From positions 128,850,123-128,914,122 of the forward strand of contig NC_088202.1 of NCBI RefSeq assembly GCF_037126465.1: 64,000 nucleotides of DNA, in the 5' to 3' direction. Both the position numbers and the translations under genes were made by a program. Every line of letters starts with the position of its first letter. Positions within the stretch are counted from its first letter, which is position 1. The notes beneath the pieces are model-generated. The model saw only the letters and a program-made list of their open reading frames with translations. It was not told the origin of the DNA and did no database searches. Source of the stretch: Ornithodoros turicata. Taxonomy: Eukaryota; Arthropoda; Arachnida; Ixodida; Argasidae. Below are positions 22,047 through 34,000 of this stretch, one piece after another.

Positions 22047-25000
22047 CTGAAAAAAAAAAAACACACACACACACATTAATATGACCAAATCCGTTCCCGC
22101 CGATTTTGGACATAAAGCGAAATTATTAACGAGAAACACGAAACCCCCCCCCCCCCCAAAGTGAAGACGATTCAGTTGCTCATTTACAATTTGCGAAAGA
22201 AATCCGGCAGAACTGTCTGTTTCGTAGCACAAGCTCTCCACTGTTGCGTTACAAATAGCATGCACATTTTGAATGTCCTTCTGCTGCTCGAAGAATTGCA
22301 AAGCCATCTTGAGCGCTTGGGTCGCATCCCTTACGTTGACGCGAGCAGGTGCACATAATTCCTCTTCACTGCTTGTGTCTACGACTATGTATATGACTGA
22401 CTAACGAATTCTGAAGACGGGGGTGTGCTTCGTACGACATTGCGTGCACACATGCATCGCCCGGGGCCACTTGATATTCTTGGTAGCCGCGGGGTCAACA
22501 GTCGGTGGTCACGATTGGGGCAGAACATCGGGGTTTTCCGCCGTTCCTTCTCGAAACTTCATGGTCGACGAGGTCGGTCATAACAGTCTGCGGTCATAAT
22601 AACGAGGGCAGAATACACTCGTTTTCCTTGGTCCGTCCTCAAAATTTCGGTCACAGTCGGATTAACGAGTTGTCATAATAACGAGGGTGAGTTACATGGT
22701 GTTTCTATGGGATGAAGAACGGTTCCCTAAAAAGTGAGGATGTCGTATTAACGAGTGTCATAATAACGAGTTTAGACTGTATAGGAATAGCACCGCACGC
22801 AAAACCATCGCACCAGCACACCCCATCCCGAACAAGCCCCGCAGTCTCATCTGTCGTGTCCTGTACCCTGACAATGCCCAGACAATGCAATGCGGGGGCA
22901 CTGCAGGTTAGGGTAGTTGGTTACGGTTGGTTAGGGGGCACAGTTATTGGGGTTAGGGTGAGCGGGGTAGCCGAACGGGATTCATCTACATGGTCCTATA
23001 TCGGCCGTCTCATACTGTGCATAGGAAAGCGATCACTCCACTGCCCCCCCCCCCCCCCCCCCTTTCTGGATACCTTCCAGCGGCTTTGGACGACAGCACC
23101 AGGCCGGCTACGTCGCTCACATGCAACATCCCCGAGGTTGACGCATAGATTACTCACCTTGAGGTACAAGTTCATCCGAGACTTCTCGTTGGACGTCGTC
23201 GACAACGCAAAGCTTTTTGCTATTGAATCACGCACGTCCTCGACCAGTATCCGTACCGCGGCATGAGGCTATTAAAGAATGACGCAACTTTCACTTCATA
23301 GAAGGGAGGCACAAACATACAAACTTTTAACGGTGCTGCATAGGGTGCTCGTCTTTTGGCGTCGTATGTTAAGATCCCATTATAGGCTGTCCAACGCTTC
23401 GCTATTGCAGGTTCAACGACAGAGGCGAACAAAGTGGGTATCAGGGCGTCCATCTGGTAATAGCAAAAGTACTTTGCTGCCGGAGAGTCCAGTTTGACAC
23501 CGGTTAGGTCACTCTGCATCCCAAACACGCCCAAAACCATTCGTATGCCGATGTAAGTGACGAAAATGTTCCTGAAACAGCAGTAATCATTAGCAGCAGT
23601 CGACACAGAACCGATCTCGCCACATCCTGAATGACGATGGCTCTCCCCTACACACTGACCGTCGGGCCCTAATGGCGATGGGGCCCCTACACTATGGTGA
23701 ACACTATAGTGTTAACTATGAAGCAACACAAATGAACTACACCGCATCCTTTTAATTTTTTAAACCCCTATGAGTGTATGGGTGTGTATATGGGTGTATG
23801 GGTTCTGAAAAATAAAGCACACTAGTTGCACTTGGCTAGCTGCAAACACCATGAATCTTCAGACATTGGATATGAACCGCTTTGTTCAGACGCAGATAAA
23901 CACAAAATAGAAAAAAAAATATCGATCATTTTTCAATATAGTCCATAGCGTTCAGTCATGCACCGCCGTCAGGGCTATCCCCAAGAGCTTCTTGGCACCA
24001 TATTGCGGCCTCACTGATGTCAGTTTGGCGCGGTGAGCTGCCTTGGTACCTACCTGGTGGAGACTTCACAGCAGTGCAGCTCGTCATGAACCTTCTGGTG
24101 GGTCTAGCCATGACTAATGTAGACAATAATGTGACAATTCTTAGACAACTACTTCAATAGCCACCCGCCGGTTTTTGCGCACGGTCACCTTTACTCCAGC
24201 GACAACGTCTACAGCACGTGGTCGCTCAGAGCGACATGCAGCAGTGAAAGTTTGAAAGCCAGATTTGAACTTTGTGCAACATCCATAAACCTGCCGAAGC
24301 GACATGCAAGCGTCCTCTACAGTCTCTTCATCCTCCAATAAATGTTTTGAGGTTTTTTGCCCTCGCTGGTCAGGAACACGAGAATGGTATGTTGCTCAGG
24401 TGCAAACCTCCAAGGAGACTTACATCTTGGACATGGCGTCACAAAGTATGACGTCACAAAGACAACTAGCTTCGACGTGCCATTTTTGACTGCCCCTAGT
24501 ATATCATTTCATTTGTTTTATCAAATCATTTCTATGTTTAGAATTCATTTGAGACCTTACTGCGTTTTAATGTAGCGTGTAATGTGAACCTAGTGTGTAA
24601 TGTGCGTTAATGCATGCGTCTTAATGCGTGCGTTATTCGTTGCGCATCTCGAGACGAGTCTTTCCTAAGTCCCAATACGTCCCCAATACGAGAGGATGAA
24701 AGAGCACACTACCGCCTCTTGGCGTCATGGATGCAGCCCAAGATAAGGGAAGTTGCGATAGAGTCACCCGATGGATTTGTTTTGTTTCCACAGGTTAAAG
24801 CTAATCTTCGACGCATGAGGCGGCACTGTGCTCTTTCACTCACACTGGGGGTGAAGGAAGGAAAGGAAAGTTTATGTATATACTATATTATATATAATAA
24901 TATATATTATAATATAATATATAATTATTATTATTTTTAGGTCAAAGAGGTAAATATATCAGACGGCTACGTGGACGACAGATTACAGGAAAGCTCTATA

Positions 25001-28000
25001 TTAACCTGGGTAAAGAACGGTCGACGTTTCGACAGTGGCACTGTCTTCGTCAGGACAAAAGAGGTGCAAGGGTACGTCACTTACCGAACCTATTTAAGCA
25101 ACATGCAACCCTTGCACCTCTTGTCCTGACGAAGACAGTGCCACTGTCGAGACGTCAATATAACTTTCCTATAATCTTGTCGTCCGTCGTCGTGTCGTGT
25201 CGTCCATTATTTTATTTATATTATATATATATATATATTATATACTGTGCACAGAGACGTACAAACAAACTGATTACGGTTATGCTAGCTCTAAATGAAC
25301 CGGCCGTAGGACGCGTTAGAGCATAGCAGCATTGACTTGCGTAGGGAATACGAAGGCACTTACCAAAGAAAGTCCTTGCTGGGCAACGTTGTACCCGAAT
25401 GCTTAGCCATGAATTGTTTCATGTTGTCTGCAAGGCCTACCACGTACTTCGGATGTCTCACAATTACCCTTTCGATTTTTTTGCCGGTGACAGAACTGAT
25501 GAAACTAGCGAGGTTTAGCTGCAACGAAAGTGCGCAGCAATTAACAGTGCAGATACCATAACCTCAGCTCAGCACGGGCCCGACCCGCACTGTAAACTGA
25601 AAAACACCCTTATTGGTGTAAATGGCTTGTCCTATAACTGACACCTCTTTTTACACCATATGGTCTTAGAACACCCTTTTCAGAGGGTGTATTCTGTGTA
25701 AGACACCCTTTGAAAGGGTGCTTTTCCTTGAAAATGCCTTCTTTTGCACCCTTTAGACACCCTTTTAGGAGGGTGTTTAACAACTTTACACCCTTCTAAA
25801 AGGGTGTTTAAAGGGTGCAAAAGAAAGCATTTTCAAGGAAAAGCACCCTTTCAAAGGGTGTCTTACACAGAATACACCCTCTGAAAAGGGTGTTCTAAGA
25901 CCATGTGGTGTAAAAAGAGGTGTCAGTTATAGGACAAGCCATTTACACCCATAAGGGTGTTTTTCAGTTTACAGTGCGGGCTTCTGTACCCCGGGCCACG
26001 CAGCTAGCTCCGTAGCATTCGCATTCATTTCCATTTTGCATATGATTTGACGCTCTAGAACAGAGGTCCCGAACTAATTTCTGTCCTCGGGGTAGCCTCG
26101 TGCACTCTCGGGAGAGGAACAGGTCTACTGAACAGGTATTACGTACGCTGGTGTCGCGCCAGTTCATAAGCCCAATGACAGAGCCATGACCGTGCGCAGA
26201 GCATTTCTTTGCTTGGGGGCCCACGCAGGCCACTACTGAAGAAACCACTGGCAGGGTCTGTACGCCTCACTCCACGCAACTCCACCCTATACAAGGCTTA
26301 AAAGTCTCTCCGGCGTCAGGTGGCGCCGAGAAGCGGGAAGTGACGCTTTGACCGGTTGCTCTATGGGTCTTACGTATGTTTACAGGAGACTACGTCGCAC
26401 TAGGGCCCTGCACTCTTAGAAATGAACTTCACCACATAGCACGCTCCTAGCCAACCATCATCCCGAATGACAACGTTCTCGCCCCTGATTCAGGGGCGAG
26501 AACGTTGTCCAGGGGCGAGAACGTTGTCATTCGGGATGATGGTTGGTTAGGAGCGTGCTATGTGGTGAAGTTCATTTTTAAGAGTGGGACACCACAACGC
26601 TTTTTCCGGTGGGGGCGTCAGGTGCCGACCAAGAATGTGGTCGCACCCCCCTGCAGTGACTCACTTCGACGGGGCCTCCTTTCGTCGCTCCTTCTATGTT
26701 GCTCTTAGCCAGTTCATCTAAGGTCCAAACCACGGGCGCAGCTCTGGAATCGAAATCCGTCGAGTTGGCGATGAGCTGTAGAAACCGCATTGGTGAGGTC
26801 AATTATATCATGTGCAGTAGATTCCTTACCGGCTCTAGGGACTTGTCGAACGCATCAATCGCATTGGCCAGAGTATTAGCTTCTGTTACATCATTAATCC
26901 CTTTCCCGGTTGCCGCACGAAGCATTTTCTCCAGCACAGCTTTTATGGTAGGGGTCAGTTTCTTAGTTTGTGCTAGATGCATTGCATCGAACTCTTCGCT
27001 TGGTGCGCTAATCTGCAAGAATATTGTCACATATTTAGTTTAGTTTAGTTTATAGAATCAGGCTTACTTCAATTTCCACTGTGGCTGGCTGGGGGTAGTT
27101 GATGCCGGCGCCCACGTCTTTCCACGGACTATGTACCAGGGACAGGCGGTAGAAAATGTCGACGCCATACTGGTGCGCCGTGACCAAAGCTTTTTCAAAA
27201 CTTAGGGGGGGAGGGCCAGACAAGGGAAGAACATAGGGGAAGCTGTAGGGTGGTTTTGATGCTGCTGGTAGTGTCTTGATAGTTTTCACCTTCGAGAAGC
27301 TCAAGCTTTCAAGCCATTTCACGATCACGGCGATTGATTTACTATCTGAAACAGCAGAAAAAAATCCACCTCATATCCACCAAACGCCGAAACCTTAAGC
27401 TACCCATGTCCATATGCAGCAGGACAACCGAGGGGAGAACGTGGTCACTAACTACCCCCCATCGAAAGACCTGCTTGCTTGACAACCTGTTAGGAGAGGG
27501 GGAAGGTTGCGCTGCACACCATGCTGCGCACACTGCATTCGATATCCGGGACACCACCACCGCCAACCACCACCATCTGCGACACCACTATGTGCGGCAT
27601 CGGCCGACGATAAAGACAGAACGAACATGGAAAGATTCGCGAACAAATATGAGTCAGTCTGCAACGTCATAAGCCATTGGAGACTCCAGCGATTTGGAAA
27701 AAGCTGCCAGAGCGGATCTGAGAGCGCAGAACCCAGAGGAGCGCTAAACTGAGCGGCTGTATGCGCGCGCAAATGCTTGAACAAAATCCACAATGGCGAC
27801 AGCACCGCAGGTTCAGTTCGCGGATATCTTGGCGTACACATCTGCGTCAAAAATGTGTCCACATTCCCGTAACATACGTGTCATTCGGACTTAAACGGGG
27901 CGACGGACGAAAAACGGGGCGACGGAAAAATACGGGGTAAACGGCACTTGTGTGGCAACTGAATTTGCCATCTTGCAAAAATATTTTCATTTGATTTTAA

Positions 28001-31000
28001 TTAAAAGAAATTGAATCTTTAATTTAACTTCAAAATTTCCCAAGTCAACCTCATGTTTTTTTTACGGAATTAGAGAGCCCGTAGCGAACTCAGAACCACC
28101 AAGAAATTCACTCGATATTGCAAAGGGAACTGCCCAAAAAAAGTCCCGAAGTTGAGGCTTCGGAGTTTCGGGTATTCAACAGCGCACCAAATCAGTCGCA
28201 TAGATGCGCGGAGGGCAGGACATGTTCCTGCCCCCATGAAGCTATCGCCGGACCGGCGTGCAGCACAAAACGCGCCGATAACAAGGCGGGTGACATTCCA
28301 CCATACGTTGATAAGCGGCAAAACAAAAATGATTCCGCCTCTTTTTTCCCGCTCTTTTTATCTTCTATCTTTCATGGGGGCAGGAGCAAGTCCTCCTCTT
28401 CACGAATCTTTGCGTCTGATTTCGTGCGCCGTTGAATACCCGAAACTTGAGCCTCAATTTCGGGACTTTTTTTGGGCAGTTCCATTTGCAACATCGACCG
28501 GATTTCTTGGTGGATCTGACTAAGTTCGCTACGGGCTCTCTAATTCTGTAAAAAAAAAAAAAAAAAAACGTTAGGTTTGACTTGGGAAATTTTGAAGTTC
28601 AATTAAAGAAATTTATTTTAATTAAAATCAAATGAAAATATTTTTGCAAGATGGCAAATTCAGTTTCCACACAAATGCCGTTTACCCCGTATTTTTCCGT
28701 TGCCCCGTTTTTATTATAAAGTCCGAATGACACGTTTTTTGAAACACCCTGTATACTGAATAATAATTTTAGTTCCCCGCCCTCGAAGATCTTGAAAAAG
28801 CCCAGAGAGGCCAAATCTACAAACATACATGAGCTCCTTCTGAGCGAACCAACGCAAACGTAAAAAATAACTGCGAGCAAAACAAAGGGCGCAAACGGGC
28901 AGAAACGAAAAGCAAAATGCACCACTCAACAAAAAAGGCTGTTATGTAATGGAGACCATTCCGATCCCGATCACGACATTTAGGTCTAAAAATCCGAACC
29001 CTACTATAACATATACGCTACATGTTATACAGGGTGTTCACGAAAATTCCCCGGCTGAGTAGTTCGTGAACAGGTGGCGCTAGGTGGCCTTGGGATATCG
29101 CCTATAAAAACCGCGTTGACTTTAGAGTAATTACACTCTTAAAAATGAACTTCACTGCATAGCACGCTCGTAGCCAACCATCATCTCGAATGATATCGTT
29201 ATCTGCCCCGATTTGTTGAAAACGGGAGGCGTACGCCTTTTTTGTGACGCTTATGCTGTTCATAATATGCGTACGCCTCCCGTTTTCAAAAAATCTGGGC
29301 AGATAACGATATCATTCGAGATTATGATTGGCTAGGAGCGTGGTATGTGGTGAAGAGTAGTTGGTTTCGGTTTACATGTTTCTTGCGCGGAGCAGTGCAC
29401 CAATGCGCTCTTTGAATCAGCTATCCGACAGTCAATTTCACGTTCATCCGCGTGGTTCATCCGGTTCACGTTCATCCGTGGACACACGAGGGTGACGGAA
29501 GGTAAGGAAGAGCCGCAAGCCCGCAGGAGATGCTTTGATGTTCCTTCTCTTCACTTTACCACGTAGCACAATCCTAGCCAGCCATCATACCGGATTACAT
29601 CTGCCCTGATTTGTTGAAAACGGGAGGCGTACGCCTTTTTTGTGACAATTATGAACAGGATAAGTGTCACAGAAAAGTGGTGAAGTTCATTTTTAAGAGT
29701 GTTGCCATAATCTCGAATGACATCGTTCAAGCCTGATTCTTAACCCACTTTTTTTGGGTAAAAAGACTTACATTCGAGATTATGGTTGGCTAGGAGCGTG
29801 CTATGCAGTATATGAGATGAGCGTAGTATGCTCATATGATGGTCCTTTCCATGTCCTTTCCTGCTTTCGCTATTCACTCAACCCTGTGTGCCAATGCATG
29901 CGGATGGCTCTGATGGTGATTGTGATGATGCACCGCATAGCTCGCTCCTACCGAACCATCATCCCGTGTTACCCCCCTTGAATTGCGGAAAGCGCTGGGC
30001 GTGCGCCTCGTAAAAAGGCGTACGAATCAGGGGAGCAGCGTGCAGGCACTTCGCCCGCGGTGCGTTTGCCCGCGTTAACAGGTAAATACGGGCTTCGATA
30101 TGCGATAGCACCGATCAGCGTCAGCGAAGTCTGCACGTACGCCTCCAGTTCACAGGTGCGGACTGGCTAAGAGTGTATGCGTGTAGCCAATCACCATCCC
30201 GAATACATCGCTCTGACGAGTAGGCCATGTTTACTTACGTATACGCCCCGCGTTTTCCACAAGGTGGTTGGTGATGCTGCTCACCGTAGTCGGCAACGTC
30301 ACAGCGCAGCCGCATAACGACTTTCGACAGCCGTATAACGACCAGCCGCATAGGCTGCCAGAGCATTGGTCTGCGGCGATTTGATGACATCATTACTGCG
30401 CGCGTCTGTGTGCGAAGAGAGGGGGTGTACGCCTCCCCTGCCCGCCTCCCCGCGGAAGCCGCTCTTTCCAGCACTGTAAAAACAGCACCGCATAGCACAG
30501 TTGTGCGCCAACCGTTGCCCCGAATGATATTATCGCTTCTTATTCGAGGAGGTTTCATTCGTGGCAGGGTTGGCGTACAGCGTGCCATGATGTGATGTGA
30601 TGTTTCTGTTCCGAGTTGTGGCACATTATAGCGCCGACATTATTAACCAGAGCGATGTCATCGATTCCCACACCGAAGTCACCAAGGAACACTACTTGGT
30701 ATCTTGGACGGCCACTTGGTTCGCCAAACCACATCCGGTTCCCCAACAAAAACATTCTGCGCCAACCGCTGTACCTCCTCAAATCAATAAAGCGAAAACT
30801 CAGCATAGCACGCTGTGCGTTGCCACACTCTTTAAAAATGAACTTCACCGCATAGCACGCTCCTAGCCAGCCATCATCCCGAATGACAACGTTCTCGCCC
30901 CTGATTTGTTGAAAACGGGAGGCGGAGCCTATTCTGTGCCGTGCATAATGAGCACAAAATAGGCTCCGCCTCCCGTTTTCAACAAATCTAGGGCGAGAAC

Positions 31001-34000
31001 GTTGTCATTCGGGATGATGGTTGTCTAGGACCGTGCTATGTGGTGAAGTTTTTTTAAGAGTGCAGGAATGACAGGTTTATCGCTTCTGAGAGGTGGGCGT
31101 ACGCCTTATTGTGATTTTCATACCGAATACGGTAACGGTGACGTCAAGTACACACGAAATAGGTGCCCAATGAGATATCGTAGATCGTGAGATCCCATTC
31201 GAACAACGCCCCGCCACCCAGTAACACAGGAGAATTACGCCCACTCGTCCACGTCGTTCAGTCCTTCCTGGGTCACGGTCGCTACACAACAAACCCATTC
31301 CGCACCATCAATGAGAGATGCTTCAAAAGTTTCGCTGGTTCGCTGTAAATGCAGACCGTCGAAACGTAAACGCGCGTAGTTTCGTGCGACCGAGCAGCCC
31401 TTGTCCTATACTCTGGCACGCGTAGGGTTACCCGAGTACTTACCACAGTTTCTGGTAATAGGTTGCTGTCCGATGAAAGAGGCAATATGTGGAGGAGTTG
31501 CTTTAACTGTAAACAGAAAATGGTAACATGGGTCTAATGATACATGCGATGCATTCTACGTGAAAGCACCACGACTATAGACCACGGGACGACTGCAACC
31601 GCATAAACTCAAGCGGAAAACCCCTGCGCGCCTCATAATGCCTTACACAAAAATGAACTTCACCGCATAGCACGCTCTTAGCCAACCGTCATGTCGATTG
31701 ATATCGTTATCTGCCCTGGTTTGTTGAAAACGGGAGGCGTACGCCTTTTTTGTGACAATTATGAACAGCATAAGTGTCACAAAAAAGGCGTACGCCTCCC
31801 GTTTTCAACAAATCAGGGCAGATAACGATATCAATCGACATGACGGTTGGCTAAGAGCGTGCTATGCGGTGAAGTTCATTTTTAAGAGTGTAGTAACTGA
31901 ATTGACTGCGCGAAAGGCTTCGTGAAGGCCGTGGCATGCGCATCGGTTCTTGTAGTCGTAGCTGTTTATAGCTGTCGCATACAAAATCCTACAACAATGT
32001 CAGTGTCAGCATACCTGCAAGTAGTAATGTCATTACAGTGGTGAGTTACTGGTAATTGACATCGGTTCTAGCGGTTTGTGTCCTTGGAGAATCCCCACCC
32101 TCCGGACAATCTTCCTGTTCTCATGATACTTTGTGGTACACTAGTCTGTCTTGTGTACAAGCTAACTGTTGCTAACTGCTGTAAGCCATCTTCGTTGACT
32201 ACAACACCGCATTGCCATTGCCTGCATCGCCGAGAGAGTCTTCGGCACAACTAAGAACAGAGGGTCAGCCTAACCGACACAGTGAGAACCCTTGTGAAGT
32301 AAATTCAGCTATGAACGCTGCCGATCTCAGTGCATGTATGTTATCAAACGAGCGAGAGTTCTCCCGCAATGATAGGAGCGCCGTCTCACGCTGCGCTTCC
32401 GGCACGGAAAGATGGTTTTCGTTTGGTCCACGAGCGTAAGAAAATGAAAAGCGGGGCGTCGGTGTGTGCCGCGATAGACGGTTGGGTACGGACGGTTTTG
32501 GTACTCGTACACAAGGGCGAAAGCAGGCGAGAAGGCGGGGCGGGCGTGTGATGCATCGAAAGCATCCTATACCCTGCATGTATACCTCCTGGCGTGCTGC
32601 TGCTGTAACGCAGTACACTCTTAAAAATGAACTTCACCGCATAGCACGCTCCTAGCCAACCATCATCTCGAACGACATCGTTATTTGCCCCGATTTGTTG
32701 AAAACGGGAGGCGTACGCCTTTTTTGTGACACTTATGCGGTTCATAATTGTCAAAAAATGCGTCCGCCTCCCGTTTCCAACAAATCAGGGCAGATAAGGA
32801 TATCATTCGAGATGATGGTTGGCTAGGAGCGTGCTATGCGGTGAAGTTCATTTTTAAGAGTGTATAGCGACACGGCGTGGTCGCGATCCACAGTTCGGGA
32901 ACAACTGCTGTAAAAGTTCCTTTTGGCAAGCGTCCAAGAGGATTTTCGACGTGCAACCAGCAGAGAACTAATGTTACTCCAGTCCCAACGTCTGACATAG
33001 GGGGAGCGTCCGTAATGATATCGATATCATATCAGGATATCACCACATCGCTGGCTTTCTTGGCAAAGCATAGCCACGCACAAGGCCTGTCCCGTCACAT
33101 TACCTTCGCCTCCTGCTGCCATGGCATAGCGATCAGAATACATGTGCTCTACACTACCCCGTTGCCCCGGTTCTGTTGGTAGCAGGTGCAGTATGCATTC
33201 ACAGCTTTTGTCCGATGAATCCCCGCCTTATTCGACAATGCTAGGATAGCGGTGAATGAGGGGCGTATACGCCTTTTTGTAGCAATTTGGATATATGATA
33301 ATTGCTTTTCCCTCACTTTTACACCCTCTATCAGACACTACACTTTTAAAAATGAACTTCACCGCATAGCACGCTCCTAGCCAACCATAATCTCGAATGA
33401 TATCGTTATTTGCTGTGATTTGTTGGAAACTGGAGGCGTACGCTTTTTTTTTGCGTAGCATAAGTGTCACAGAAAAGGCGTACGCCTTTTTTTGCGTAGC
33501 ATAAGTGTCACAGAAAAGGCGTACGCCTCCCGTTTCCAACAAATCACGGCAAATAACGATATCATTCGAGATTATGGTTGGTTAGGAGCGTGCTATGCGG
33601 TGAAGTTCATTTTTAAGAGTATGTTGGCCCACTACAGATGTTCCCACCTTTTCTTACCCTTTCCCGTGCAGTATGCCGGTTATGGCCAACGTCCGGCCGG
33701 TTATTACGTCGGATTAATATCCATATTGGCTGCAATGCGACGACCGCACTCGATCGTCCTGTGGTCCTCTGTATTGCTCCTGCCAGCACTGCCGGTATCT
33801 AGCCTCGCGTTGGTTCACTGGGCGCCATAGTATGCTGTGGCCACGTGCAATTGCCACGCGTTGCATTATTACGAGCTCGCGCCTGAACTTGCCATAACAT
33901 TACAAGCACGCCTTCAGTGGGACAGACACATTGGGTGGAATGCGACAACGGGAGGCAGCTTATATATCACGGTATGCGGCACTAAAGCTGTATATTACCG

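Noticed and set aside
31441..31510. M13 exon 5 in frame LKQLLHILPLSSDSNLLPETV
   Set aside because: It looks protein-like but joins neither neighbour in phase; phase 1 joins both and ends at the expected Cys.
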